Source: DATMER01 sp035556715
Lineage (GTDB): Bacteria > Acidobacteriota > Thermoanaerobaculia > Multivoradales > UBA5704
Direction of reading: 5' to 3'
DNA length: 64,000 nucleotides
Assembly (NCBI GenBank): GCA_035556715.1
Contig: DATMER010000009.1
Span: 7,446-71,445, forward strand
Notes under the pieces: generated by a model
Databases searched by the model: none
Told to the model about the DNA's origin: nothing
The model's input: the letters and a program-made list of their open reading frames with translations, nothing else
Shown: positions 34,023 through 42,261 of the stretch, in pieces
Layout of the letters: every line of letters starts with the position of its first letter
Position numbering within the stretch: position 1 is the stretch's first letter
Translations under genes and position numbers: made by a program

Positions 34023-35029
34023 GTGGCCTCCCTTGTCGTTTCGAGCACTCCTGAGAGCCGGCCGCTCTGGATGAACCGCAAGGCATCGCGGGCAACTAAT
34101 CGGCCCTCGTCAAGGCACGCACTGGCCTCGGAGAGGCGACGTTCCAATTCGTTCAACAGACGAATACGGGCACGGGAAAGTGCAGTTTTGCGAGCACCCG
34201 GCGTGAGGGATTGAAGAGATACCTTCTGCTTGCGCGGCTTAATGCCATAGGCCTTCAAGTTGTAGCGCTCGTATAGCAAGGCGTAGTCGCGATCCGAGAG
34301 CGAATCGAGAGCGAGGCTGATGAAGCCTTTGAGAAGACGAGCTACTTCACGCATATGTGTGGCTTCGATATTTGACTCGACTCCATTGAAATCTATCAGA
34401 GCCTCATTGAAGTCCTTGAGTTCGACTTCACGACGCCGCCTTCGGATAGCGCTCTTCTGAAGGCGACCCAAGGCTAACAGCAGGCACTTTGATGCCTCTG
34501 CGGCGTTGAGCGTTGGGAGGCGTAATGTATCCAACTCATTGAAGATCGCTTCCGAGACGATGTCCATGTACACTTCATGAGGAAGTTCTCCCTTTCTACG
34601 GACCCAGCATAAACATGCATCAAATATCTTGTCGAACGCCTTCGCTTGCTCGTAGCCGGATCTCAGCGCATCGAGAGTAGCCTCTGAGATAAGTGTTTCT
34701 TTAGTTCTGTGGTCTAGCTTTTCTCGCACGTTGCGAGCGCCCTCACCGATCTGCGCGCTAGTTACATCACGGCGCCGATTTGCCTCCTCAGACATGGCAC
34801 CTCTGAATGAGAGATACCACTCTAAGCGTTCTGCGCATTTCTCGCAAGAATTTAAATGTTGATCCATCACCTCTACGGTTGCGGGCGGTAACTCCTCACC
34901 AGCGTAGGCGCTCAGCTGAGCCTCCGTCAGGTGATCTCCAATGGTGCCCTCGGGCAATTCGCAGAGGAAATCCGCCAGCCGAGTTGTCTGGTTGTGATCC
35001 AGGCAGAAGTCTTTCTTTTCATGGTCCAT
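34019..35029 (-). CDS. Zinc-finger anti-sigma-like protein with C-terminal sigma-4-like HTH
   Basis: 336 residues from ATG 35029, chosen because AGGAG lies seven bases upstream. Residues about 30-80 are an anti-sigma zinc-finger-like segment: LTEAQLSAYAGEELPPATVE and HLNSCEKCAERLEW (His-x3-Cys-x2-Cys). The middle is helical. Residues about 240-310 (ALDSLSDRDYALLYERYNLK then SLQSLTPGARKTALSRARIR) resemble a sigma region 4 helix-turn-helix. The gene follows the sigma-factor gene by 11 bases, so the two are co-transcribed and probably a regulator-partner pair. No transmembrane segment. AT-richer than core genes. It differs from an ordinary anti-sigma factor in having its own HTH-like domain. Confidence 0.6.
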   Translation of the reverse strand: MDHEKKDFCLDHNQTTRLADFLCELPEGTIGDHLTEAQLSAYAGEELPPATVEVMDQHLNSCEKCAERLEWYLSFRGAMSEEANRRRDVTSAQIGEGARNVREKLDHRTKETLISEATLDALRSGYEQAKAFDKIFDACLCWVRRKGELPHEVYMDIVSEAIFNELDTLRLPTLNAAEASKCLLLALGRLQKSAIRRRRREVELKDFNEALIDFNGVESNIEATHMREVARLLKGFISLALDSLSDRDYALLYERYNLKAYGIKPRKQKVSLQSLTPGARKTALSRARIRLLNELERRLSEASACLDEGRLVARDALRFIQSGRLSGVLETTREAT

Positions 35030-35040
35030 GGCTTTTCTCC

Positions 35041-35688
35041 TCAAAGTCCGTAGCTCGACTTGAGCACTGCGAGCTTCGGGCGGAGCAGTTGGCGTGCTCG
35101 ACAGATCCTGTTCTTGACGACCGCCAGGGACACGCCGAGTTCCTTCGCAATGACCTTATAGCTTTTATCTTCAAGAAACAGCATTAACGCTTCACTGTAT
35201 AAGACAGGTAACTCTGAGAGCGCCTGAGGAACAAGCACTTCCATTGCTCGGTGAAGCTCCCGCTGAGCCAAGCGTTGGTATGGATTACCTTCTATAGTAA
35301 GATCGATCATGCTGGCATCTTCTACCTCCAGAGGTACAATAGTAGGGCCTCTTCTCTTCTTCCTCCAAAATCTAGCAATTCTTTCCTCACAATGGGTAAC
35401 CAAAGAGACCCGGAGATAGTTTTTCAACTTACCGCGCTTTGGATCATATTTATCGAGGAGTTTGTCAAGGCTGCTCAAGAATAGATTAAAACTTTCTTTT
35501 CCATATTCCAGGGGAATGCCCGAGCCTTTTTTGAAGAAGGTGCTCTCGGCACAGCTAGCAAGAGCATATGGATCTTGACAGAGGACAAAATCAAGAAGAT
35601 CGCCTTTCTCTTCTGGTGTCCAGAGTGAGCTGGGCCTGGCAAGGATGTCGTCGAACCTTGTCTTAGTGCTTAAAGATTCTTGGATCAT
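35041..35688 (-). CDS. RNA polymerase sigma factor (ECF-like)
   Basis: 215 residues from ATG 35688 (GAGGG six bases upstream); ATG 35733, which overlaps the previous stop (TAATG), is an alternative giving 230. Region 2-like sequence: ESFNLFLSSLDKLLDKYDPK and RGKLKNYLRVSLVTHCEERI. Region 4: LPVLYSEALMLFLEDKSYKV then IAKELGVSLAVVKNRICRAR, a typical helix-turn-helix. It would direct RNA polymerase to a small set of promoters; target genes are not identifiable, since the downstream region has been rearranged. Confidence 0.75.
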   Translation of the reverse strand: MIQESLSTKTRFDDILARPSSLWTPEEKGDLLDFVLCQDPYALASCAESTFFKKGSGIPLEYGKESFNLFLSSLDKLLDKYDPKRGKLKNYLRVSLVTHCEERIARFWRKKRRGPTIVPLEVEDASMIDLTIEGNPYQRLAQRELHRAMEVLVPQALSELPVLYSEALMLFLEDKSYKVIAKELGVSLAVVKNRICRARQLLRPKLAVLKSSYGL

Positions 35689-35732
35689 GGTAAGCCCTCT
35701 GAGAGTGGCACTTTCCTCGGTGGGTACCCGCA

Positions 35733-35960
35733 TTAGCGAGCACAGGGTCTTCTGTCAGCCTGCGAAAGGGCTCCGAGCAATGCCGCGAGCACGGTCTTAA
35801 GTCCCTCCGCGGCCGCTGGGCCCATGCCGAGATCCAGCGCAGGAAGTGACGACAACATTAGCATAGACGCAAAAATTACTAAGAGAATCAGGTAAACTCT
35901 GGTGGCCCACGGTAAATTCGCCAGTCCAAGTCTTGCAAAGAGATCTCTTTCTTGCTTCAT
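35733..35960 (-). CDS. Small single-span membrane protein
   Basis: 75 residues, ATG 35960. One membrane helix (VYLILLVIFASMLMLSSLPAL, residues 22-42) preceded by a charged N-terminus and followed by an Ala/Leu-rich amphipathic end. Its stop overlaps the upstream ATG of the sigma gene, so the three genes form one operon. It may anchor or signal to the sigma module; this is inferred from position only. Confidence 0.5.
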   Translation of the reverse strand: MKQERDLFARLGLANLPWATRVYLILLVIFASMLMLSSLPALDLGMGPAAAEGLKTVLAALLGALSQADRRPCAR

Positions 35961-36060
35961 TTTAGCTGGCTCCTGTGGCCAGGAAGATCTGGCCTCCCCT
36001 TACCTATATCTATGTCTTAAAGTCAGGGGAGGTTTCACCAAGGGGTCAGCCTGTTACCGC

Positions 36061-36482
36061 CGCCCGAACCACCAAAAAGCACAGCCGGCCAGTCGAACGC
36101 TTCCGGTCATTCTCCTGTCCCCCACCGGCCGTCCTTAGTCCCCGGCATCCCTGGCCTCTCGACGCCCGCTCTGCCGGCTCGCTCGCCACCTCCCTCCCGT
36201 GAGGCCCCTAAGCGGCCCCAGGCGCCGTGCGGCCGTGCTAAGGGCCAGCCACCCGAAGTCTCTAAGTGTCTGTTCTGGTCCTGTCCCCGCCCCCCCGAAC
36301 CACCAAGAAAGAACAGCCGGCCAGCCGGACGCCCTTGGTCGACGCTCCGCCCTGTCGTCCACCGGTTCTCCGAGGCCTCCCCGCTCCCCGCCCACCCACA
36401 TCCCCGTGAGGCCCCTGTGCGGCCCCAGGTCATGCGGCCGTGCCAGGCCCATCGACATGTAGCCTCTATGTTTCTTTTCTGG
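36061..36482. repeat. Degenerate tandem duplication of about 230 bases
   Basis: Unit A (about 36061-36283) and unit B (about 36293-36482) share CGAACCACCAARAA, ACAGCCGGCCAG, GTGAGGCCCCT, GCGGCCCCAGG and TGCGGCCGTGC in the same order, and both end near TGTTTCT..CTGG. Long minus-strand ORFs cross both units but have no protein features. The second unit runs up to the tRNA-Phe fragment. It may be a duplicated non-coding element or decayed gene. Bases 35961-36060 hold the promoter region of the sigma operon and nothing else recognisable. Confidence 0.6.
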
Positions 36483-36493
36483 AGTGAGTTGCG

Positions 36494-36540
36494 TGGTGCC
36501 CAGGGGCGGAATTGAACCACCCGGCACCGTGACTTTCAGT
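36494..36540 (-). pseudogene. 3' half of a tRNA-Phe(GAA) gene (probable att remnant)
   Basis: On the minus strand the sequence runs from the anticodon loop CTGAAAG through a variable loop, T arm (GGTGG TTCAATT CCGCC, all five pairs good) and acceptor strand CCTGGGC to ACCA. This matches the 3' half of bacterial tRNA-Phe, whose 5' acceptor should be GCCCAGG; that strand and the D arm are absent, and the 5' anticodon stem does not pair. The break at the anticodon is where integrases often cut, so this is likely a duplicated attachment site left by an integrated element. Confidence 0.7.
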
Positions 36541-36768
36541 GTTGAGGCCGGAACCCCAACCCGGCGTTGGCAGGACTGGCGATCCTTCCTCGGCCTAGGT
36601 CGGCCGACAGGCCTCGACCCTAATTGGGGAGAGACCACTTTCTGTTGGAAAATGAGGAGAGGGGCCGTTACCTTTCCCTTGTGTACTCGGTTGCCATCAT
36701 TACTATCTTGTCCCCAGATTACGGCAATCGGAATATCCCCCATATATTATTCATGACTGCTTCACGGA
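36541..36768. other. Stretch beside the tRNA-Phe fragment, no gene seen
   Basis: No ORF here has recognisable protein features or a ribosome site. If the tRNA-Phe fragment is an att site, this is the first DNA of the element or its scar. Confidence 0.3.
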
Positions 36769-37041
36769 TCAGTATGGCGCCTCACCCTGCTCCTCCATCG
36801 CGAGATAGAACCGTTTCGGATCACCACGTCTCCCGGCACCAACATGTTGGATCACGCCTTTCTCGGCAAACTCAGCCAATTTGTGCTGTGCCGTAGTCCG
36901 CGACAGCTTCGGCAACGTCGGATCAGTCCTTCCAAGTAAGGGCGTGGTCAGCGCTCTCGGGCAAGACTTCGAGCTGGGAAGGTGCCAGCCGAACGTACTG
37001 AGCCCGCACCGACACCGCCCGAGAGCCTCGAGTCCCTCCAC
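36769..37041 (-). pseudogene. Winged-helix regulator/ATPase C-terminal remnant
   Basis: The last 45 codons read LSRTTAQHKLAEFAEKGVIQ then HVGAGRRGDPKRFYLAMEEQ, a winged-helix-like ending. The upstream part makes sense only in another frame (RLAPSQLEVLPESADHALTW), indicating a frameshift near 36940. It looks like the broken end of a larger gene. Family uncertain. Confidence 0.4.
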
Positions 37042-37261
37042 GGCTGTTATCCTGAGAGCTTCAGCAAGGAACTACGCGGGTGCCCACCGCCCCTCCCAGA
37101 TCATTCACTTCGTTCAGGACGACAGATGAGGAGGTTGCCTCAGGCCCCGGAGCCGGTGTCCTCGGCCTTTGAGCTTGGCCAAGCTCTGTCACTTCTTAGC
37201 GGCGGAGATCCGGGGGCGCCCCGCTGGCCCATGACGCTCCGTTGCCCGGTATACTTCGAGG

Positions 37262-37357
37262 GTGAGATTCGAATGGGACCCTGAGAAGGAGGTCCGCAAC
37301 CTTCGGAAGCACGGGGTCTCGTTCGTGGAGGCGAGCACCGTAAAGAAGGCGCTATGA
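37262..37357 (+). pseudogene. BrnT-like toxin with internal deletion
   Basis: GTG 37262 opens MRFEWDPEKEVRNLRKHGVS then FVEASTV, an exact BrnT-type start (xFEWDxxKxxxNxxKHGVSFxEA). It then jumps to KKAL and stops, overlapping the next ATG (ATGA) as an intact BrnT would. About 60 codons of the RNase core are missing. The partner gene downstream is intact. Confidence 0.75.
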
Positions 37358-37578
37358 ATCAGGAACCTGAAGACGACGATCTCGAACCGGAGTACGACTT
37401 CTCGGGAGCGGTGCGCGGCAAGTATTACCAGCGCTACCGGCAGGGTACGAACGTGGTCCTGCTCGACGCCGACGTGGCTCAGGCTTTCAAGGATTCGGAG
37501 TCGGTCAACCGGGCTCTCCGCCTCCTCCTCGATCTCGCCAAGCAAGAGGTTCCCAGAACCGCTGACCCTGAGGTTTGA
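37354..37578 (+). CDS. Antitoxin-like partner of the broken BrnT gene
   Basis: 74 residues: LEPEYDFSGAVRGKYYQRYR then QGTNVVLLDADVAQAF and SESVNRALRLLLDL. The pattern EYDFS..xRGKY...GTNVVxLDxDVA is a common small antitoxin-like family; the last helices may form an RHH-like DNA-binding part. It is related to the remnant at 29706-29876. Confidence 0.65.
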   Translation: MNQEPEDDDLEPEYDFSGAVRGKYYQRYRQGTNVVLLDADVAQAFKDSESVNRALRLLLDLAKQEVPRTADPEV

Positions 37579-37603
37579 CCGATTTGCCTCCTCGCACCGC
37601 TCA

Positions 37604-37921
37604 TCACGCGGCGGTGTGCTCAGGGATCTTGCGGATTTCGTCGCGCAACTTCCGCTCGGCGTGCCACAGATCGTGAGCCGTCTGCATGCGAAGCCAGAAG
37701 CCGGCACCATTGCCGCAAAACCGCCCAAGGCGCACCGCCACCTCCGGCGAGACGGCCGAGCGCTCGGCGAGGATCGAATGGAGCATCTGCCGGGAGACGC
37801 CAAGTTGCCGCGCCGTCTCGGAAACGGTGAGATTGAGCGCCGGGAGCACATCCTCGCGCAGGATCGCACCGGGGTGAGTGGGCTCCATCCTGGGTGGTTG
37901 CTTGGCAGAATACTCAGGCAT
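37604..37921 (-). CDS. higA: HigA-type XRE antitoxin
   Basis: 105 residues from ATG 37921 (TTG 37948 is a possible longer start). The core PPRMEPTHPGAILREDVLPA, then LTVSETARQLGVSRQMLHSI and PEVAVRLGRFCGNGAGFWLRMQ, is typical HigA: helix-turn-helix plus the FWL(R/N)MQ motif. The tail KLRDEIRKIPEHTAA is also family-like. The higB toxin normally precedes higA; upstream here is only the att site of the tRNA-Arg island, and no complete higB is visible. Confidence 0.8.
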   Translation of the reverse strand: MPEYSAKQPPRMEPTHPGAILREDVLPALNLTVSETARQLGVSRQMLHSILAERSAVSPEVAVRLGRFCGNGAGFWLRMQTAHDLWHAERKLRDEIRKIPEHTAA

Positions 37922-38001
37922 CGTCGGTTCCTCAGTGGTATTGCTCAAGGTCTACTCGCGCCAAAGAACCGCTCTAACTTGCTGTAGATGAAAGAGGAAG
38001 A

Positions 38002-38051
38002 TGGTGCAGCCAGGAGGAGTCGAACCCCCAACCTACAGATCCGTAGTCTGT
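38002..38051 (-). repeat. Attachment site: 50-bp duplicate of the tRNA-Arg 3' end
   Basis: Identical over 50 bases to 42893-42942, the 3' part of tRNA-Arg(ACG) from the anticodon arm to CCA. It is the distal att site of the element between the two copies (unit length 4891 bases). The sequences diverge immediately on both sides. Confidence 0.95.
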
Positions 38052-38166
38052 AGAAGCAGTGTTCCGCGGCATCTCAGCCTGTCCCGATAAACCCCTGAGA
38101 GTATGGACGTTGAGCGGCATTGCCTGTATCATAAGGCATCATGCCGTCTCGTGCAAGAGCATGCGC

Positions 38167-38187
38167 CAGTGGTCCTTCAGTGGTCCT
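38167..38187 (+). promoter_or_regulatory. Paired CAGTGGTCCT sites near the distal att (probable integrase arm sites)
   Basis: Two CAGTGGTCCT copies 11 bases apart, preceded by GCGC. The same pair recurs at 42804-42824 near the other att site. Direct repeats at both ends of an element are expected for integrase arm-type binding sites. Confidence 0.55.
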
Positions 38188-38231
38188 TTTCGCGTGCGCC
38201 GTGGCGGCACCCACCCCACCAGGAGGCCGCT

Positions 38232-39461
38232 ATGAGGCGTAGCACGGACTATCTGACCGATCGCCAGATCCGCTCTCTCAAGGCTCAGGAACAACAGTAC
38301 GAAGTGACGGACGGCGCCGTCTCGGGGCTCGTCCTCCGTGTCTTCCCCACCGGGAGCAAGAGTTGGTTTCTCCGGTACGGCCCGCGTGAGGCCCGCCGCC
38401 GGATCGTCCTCGGGCCGTATCCCGCTCTCACTCTGGAAAAGGCCCGGGACAAGGCCCGCGAGCTCGTTGCAGGCGTCAAGATCGCCGGCAGAGATCCCAT
38501 GGAGGAGCGGAAGGCCGAACGTACCGCCCGCAGGAAGGCGGAGACCGCGACCTTTGCCGCTCTTGCCACCCTCTACGTAGAGGAGCACGCGAAGCGGAAA
38601 AAGCGGCTCCGCGCCGGGAAGGAAGACGAGCGGAAACTGCGGGTTGAGGTGCTCCCTGCTTGGGGCTCTCGCCCGGCCGCCGAGATCCGCCGGGTCGATG
38701 TGCGCTCGCTGCTTGAGCGGATCGCAGAAGAGCGCGGGGGCGTCTGCGCCAACCGGACCCGCGCGCTCCTGTCCAAGGTTTTTTCCTTCGGCATCGAGCA
38801 AGAGCGCGTCGAGTCGAATCCCGTCTATGGAGTGAAGCGGCTCTACGAGGAGAAACCGCGGGAAAGGGTGCTCACGGAGGAAGAGCTGCGCATCCTCTGG
38901 CCTTTCCTCGATCGCCTGCAACCGACGGTTGCCGCCGCGTGGCGCCTGATCCTGTTGACGGCGCAGCGGCCGGGGGAAGTGCTCGCGATGCGCTGGCGGG
39001 ATCTCGAGCGCGACTCCCGGGGGTGGTGGTGGAACCTCCCCGCCGAGCTGACGAAGACCAACCGCGCGCACCGCGTCCCGCTCTCCCCGCAGGCTCTTGA
39101 GATCATCGAGGCTCTACGCCCCCTTACCGAATCCTCAGGATGGGTGCTCGCCTCCCGCGCCGACGGCAAGCGGCTGACGTGGCTCTCCCACAGCTCGGCG
39201 CGCCTGCGGGAATGGTCCGGCCTGGACCACTTCACGCCCCACGATCTCCGCCGGACCGCTGCAACGTGGCTCGGTCGACACGGGGTACGCCCCGACACCA
39301 TCGACCAGCTTCTAAACCATGCGGCCGGGCGCATCTCCCGGACCTACAACCGCGCCGGATATGACTCCGAGAAGAGCCAAGCCGTGACCCTGCTCGGCAA
39401 CCTCGTGCATAACGCGGTTCTCCCTGCCGAAGAGCGTTCAAACGTCGTCCGGATCGCATGA
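38232..39461 (+). CDS. int: Tyrosine-type site-specific integrase (P4/DUF4102 type)
   Basis: 409 residues from ATG 38232 with AGGAGG upstream; the longer frame is discarded. The N-terminal DUF4102-like domain (LTDRQIRSLKAQEQQYEVTD, LRYGPREARRRIVLGPYPAL) is followed by a core-binding domain and the catalytic domain. Catalytic residues: Arg in TAQRPGEVLAMRW, His-x2-Arg in PHDLRRTAATWLG, His in LLNHAAGRIS and Tyr in RTYNRAGY. It should recombine the 50-bp att sites in tRNA-Arg. It reads from the distal att toward the interior of the element. Confidence 0.92.
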   Translation: MRRSTDYLTDRQIRSLKAQEQQYEVTDGAVSGLVLRVFPTGSKSWFLRYGPREARRRIVLGPYPALTLEKARDKARELVAGVKIAGRDPMEERKAERTARRKAETATFAALATLYVEEHAKRKKRLRAGKEDERKLRVEVLPAWGSRPAAEIRRVDVRSLLERIAEERGGVCANRTRALLSKVFSFGIEQERVESNPVYGVKRLYEEKPRERVLTEEELRILWPFLDRLQPTVAAAWRLILLTAQRPGEVLAMRWRDLERDSRGWWWNLPAELTKTNRAHRVPLSPQALEIIEALRPLTESSGWVLASRADGKRLTWLSHSSARLREWSGLDHFTPHDLRRTAATWLGRHGVRPDTIDQLLNHAAGRISRTYNRAGYDSEKSQAVTLLGNLVHNAVLPAEERSNVVRIA

Positions 39462-39465
39462 CGCC

Positions 39466-39969
39466 ATGGCAGGCACTTGGACTCCGGAGCAGCTTGGGGT
39501 TTTCGAGGCGAAGGTCGAGGCCGCCCGCGCCGGGGACGTGGGCGAAGCGGCAAGCCTGCTCCGTTGGGTTGCCAAGTGCCTAGAGAACGGATGGCCGCTC
39601 CCCGAGCCGCTACGATGCTACCTAATCAACGCATTCCGCAAGATCACGAAAGATGACAACCCCGGCGGCTTGCTAATACCTCCCCAACCTGTATTCAGGA
39701 ACGTCGCGGAATTGAGCAAGATCATCAAGCACCTTGAGACTTACGACGCGAACGCGGCTCTCAATCTGAAGCCTCCACCCGGCCGAAAGCACACCAGGAT
39801 GAAGACTGCCGCGGTAAGTCTAGTGCTGGACATGATGGTCGGTCATGAGATGGAGGGCGGGAAACGGCTAACGCAGGCAATCGAGGCAGTAGCCGACAAG
39901 ATGGACGTTTCCGACAAAACTGTCAGCCGCGCCCGGAAATATGCCAAACGACTTAGGGACAACAAATAG
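39466..39969 (+). CDS. Island protein of unknown function
   Basis: 167 residues, ATG five bases after the integrase stop, so co-transcribed. Helical N-terminus (WTPEQLGVFEAKVEAARAGD), a Pro-rich middle, and a C-terminal segment AIEAVADKMDVSDKTVSRAR resembling a helix-turn-helix recognition unit. It might regulate excision or replication of the element, but no family was recognised. Confidence 0.6.
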   Translation: MAGTWTPEQLGVFEAKVEAARAGDVGEAASLLRWVAKCLENGWPLPEPLRCYLINAFRKITKDDNPGGLLIPPQPVFRNVAELSKIIKHLETYDANAALNLKPPPGRKHTRMKTAAVSLVLDMMVGHEMEGGKRLTQAIEAVADKMDVSDKTVSRARKYAKRLRDNK

Positions 39970-40059
39970 CCTGATTTGTTGTCAGTGACTCGCCCCAAAC
40001 CATCGCGCCACAATAAGGCGCGCCGTCCCTCACGGCGCACAGCATAGGAGGCGCATTGC

Positions 40060-40275
40060 ATGGCCGTTTCCCCGATCATCCGCCCGGCGCAAGCCGCCCG
40101 CCTGCTCGGCATCTCGCGAGCGACTCTCTACCGTTGGGAAGCCTCGGGCCGCCTGGCACCGCGGGTGATTCTCGGCCCGAATACGAGCGGTTGGCGGGAA
40201 TCCGACCTGGAAGCTTTCATCGCCACCGCGCCTCGTGCAGGCCGGGAAGGGACGGAGCAGGGCAGCGGCACGTAG
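40060..40275 (+). CDS. AlpA/MerR-type excisionase or regulator
   Basis: 71 residues. IIRPAQAARLLGISRATLYR then WEASGRLAPRVILGPNTSGW and RESDLEAFIAT is the standard AlpA / excisionase winged-helix: HTH followed by a GW-containing wing. Such proteins in integrative elements activate or assist the integrase. ATG 40060 lies after GGAGG. Confidence 0.8.
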   Translation: MAVSPIIRPAQAARLLGISRATLYRWEASGRLAPRVILGPNTSGWRESDLEAFIATAPRAGREGTEQGSGT

Positions 40276-40828
40276 GAAGCCTCCACGCGGGGGACAGATG
40301 GCAGCCGGACATCCGGCCCGATGAGGGAACCGCACAGCCGGCGAAAACCGCAGCACTACAACCTCCCCGCTCCGCAAGAGCGACCATACCGCCGGTGGTG
40401 GGAGGAGCCCAGGGGTGAGGCGCAAGCCAAGGCGCGAAGGGGCGACCGGCCGGGATGCTCGCATCTCAGAATGCATCGCGTCCGATCCGTGGCGAGAGCG
40501 CGGATTGTCTGACGACGGGGCCGGCTCCATACCGACGTCCGTTGCGGATCAGATCTCCCCCTTTTCACCCGGAAAGGCTCCGGGGGGAAGGGGGGTCTGT
40601 CCTCCTCTGAAACCTCACCACCCGCCGTGGCCTGGGAAGCAGCTCCGGACTCTCTGTTGAGAAGGAAAGAGGAGTGCGAGAGGATAGGCTTCCGGAGTCA
40701 CGGAGCACGGAAGGCTACTGATGTTGGACGAAGGGAGCCGCGGAGACATGCAGACCCACCACTGACGCCGAGCCCGGTGAGTCACTGAAGTCGGCAAGGA
40801 GACTCGGCAGAGACCTGGTGCTTTGCGG
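40276..40828. other. Island segment without a convincing gene
   Basis: Two overlapping plus-strand ORFs (40321-40512, 63 codons; 40415-40660, 81 codons) occupy 40.3-40.7 kb; neither has a clear ribosome site or known motif. If one is real, the second is slightly more protein-like (WRERGLSDDGAGSIPTS). The rest could hold the element's origin or a non-coding RNA, but nothing specific is visible. Confidence 0.3.
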
Positions 40829-41107
40829 TTACCCGCTCCCGCTGCTTAGGACCTGCCTACCCAGGTCCGAGATGAAGACGAGGGTACCTCCGCCGAGCAT
40901 CGATGACTTTCCGCTGGACATGCGAGACTCAAGGAGACCTTCCCTCCTGAGTAGGTCAAGCGCGGGAGAATCGTACTCATCTGTTGTTACGAAATTATAC
41001 CCGCGCGGACTGCGCTCTGCTTGTTCGAGGAGCCAACGGGCGCGCCTTTTCCAAAGCTCGTTGTCGGCCAAACGCTTGTAAATGTCGGCAGGTTCCTCTT
41101 CTTTCAT
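40829..41107 (-). CDS. Small island protein, possible winged helix
   Basis: 92 residues from ATG 41107. ADIYKRLADNELWKRRARWL then LEQAERSPRGYNFVTTDEYD and LDLLRREGLLESRMS ends in GGTLVFISDLGRQVL. The helix-helix-wing order resembles a regulator, but this is tentative. It is opposite in direction to the integrase and AlpA-like gene. Confidence 0.45.
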   Translation of the reverse strand: MKEEEPADIYKRLADNELWKRRARWLLEQAERSPRGYNFVTTDEYDSPALDLLRREGLLESRMSSGKSSMLGGGTLVFISDLGRQVLSSGSG

Positions 41108-41306
41108 GAGCCGCAATGATACGCCATGACGCCGGAGAGAACTGCTGCCCTTTCCGGAGGACGGCACTTTGCAGGCGGTCGGTTTGAAGAGGCGCTATCT
41201 CCTCCCCCCCGGCGCCGGCCCCCTCGCCGGACACGCCCCCCCTCCTCCGAAATCCGCCCCTCTGCAGCCTTTCGCCCCCCCTCATCTGGAAGTAGAATTT
41301 GCGCCC

Positions 41307-41519
41307 ATGGAGCCCCAGACATGGAAGCGCCTTCTAGTCCTGGTCGGTCTGCTCATCCTTCTCTTTTGTCTTTGGCAGGTAAAGATGACACGGTATTGGT
41401 ACGTGGGCGCCGGCGAGGGAATGTACCGGGCAGACCGATGGACCGGGGAGATTCTCTACGTCTATCGTGGCAGCGCCCATTGGGTCGAGATGCCGCCTCC
41501 CTGGCGAAGACCGAAGTAG
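41307..41519 (+). CDS. Small membrane protein in the island
   Basis: 70 residues: MEPQTWKRLLVLVGLLILLF gives one N-terminal membrane helix, then an aromatic-rich outside part (TRYWYVGAGEGMYRADRWTG, GSAHWVEMPPPWRRPK). Not recognised. Size and topology would fit a membrane-acting toxin or an accessory protein. No clear ribosome site before ATG 41307. Confidence 0.45.
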   Translation: MEPQTWKRLLVLVGLLILLFCLWQVKMTRYWYVGAGEGMYRADRWTGEILYVYRGSAHWVEMPPPWRRPK

Positions 41520-41844
41520 CAACTTGCGCCCCCCGGCCCGCGGCGCCGGAAAATCGCCCCCTCAGCGCCTCTCTGAGCCACGCAGGACGGGAGCGGCGCG
41601 GGGAGCACGGCCGGCATTGAGATCGGGGCTCCCGTGACGTCCGGACGGGGCTCTCTGCCCTTTGCAATCTCCCCCTGACACTGAACCCGCTCCAAAACCT
41701 CCGATTCGGCCTGCCCGATGCCGTGGCGCCCCCCGGAGACCGTGACGAAATCCACCTTTCACAGGGGGTACTGCCACTATCGTTCGACTCGCGGGGGGGA
41801 AGGGAGGCGGGGCGGCCCTGTTCGACGACCGTCCCGCCTCCGTG
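41520..41844. other. Gap in the island, no gene seen
   Basis: GC-rich with several ORF shadows on both strands but none with a ribosome site or protein features. It separates the small membrane gene from the convergent two-gene operon at 41845-42599. Confidence 0.35.
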
Positions 41845-42261
41845 CTACTCGGTGAGGAGTGAGACTTCGGCGACCTTCAAAGGCTCCCCCTCGAACAGGG
41901 CGGACTCGGCCCAACGGGCGAAGCGGTCAAAGGCTTCCTTCCGCCGTCGATCCCGCACCGTCTCGGCAAGCACGAGCGGACTGACTTCATCGTCCACGGG
42001 CGCGGCGGCAGCCGCTTTGATGTCCTTGACACCCTTCCCGAAGACCTTCCGGAACCGCTTCAGCTCCCGGTGATGGTCAACCACGTACCGGACGCAGAAC
42101 AGGAAGAACTCCGGCACGTCCATGTCCTTGCCGATACACCGTGCCGCCATCCGGAGCGCGTACTGGTGGAACGTGTCATGGACCTTCACGCAGTACGTCT
42201 CGGGCTTGTAGAAGCCCACGGGGGCCAGTTGCTTCTCCCGGGCGGTATGAGCCCAGCTCAT
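41845..42261 (-). CDS. Island protein of unknown function
   Basis: 138 residues. ATG 42261 overlaps the upstream stop (ATGA), so it is translated with the 42258-42599 gene. VHDTFHQYALRMAARCIGKD then MDVPEFFLFCVRYVVDHHRE is helical with several aromatic residues; the C-terminus is Ala/Glu-rich. No family recognised. Confidence 0.55.
   Translation of the reverse strand: MSWAHTAREKQLAPVGFYKPETYCVKVHDTFHQYALRMAARCIGKDMDVPEFFLFCVRYVVDHHRELKRFRKVFGKGVKDIKAAAAAPVDDEVSPLVLAETVRDRRRKEAFDRFARWAESALFEGEPLKVAEVSLLTE

Noticed and set aside
37950..38001. higB toxin upstream of higA
   Set aside because: Only about 19 codons (PSSSFIYSKLERFFGASRP) are open before the att site and they do not align convincingly with HigB.
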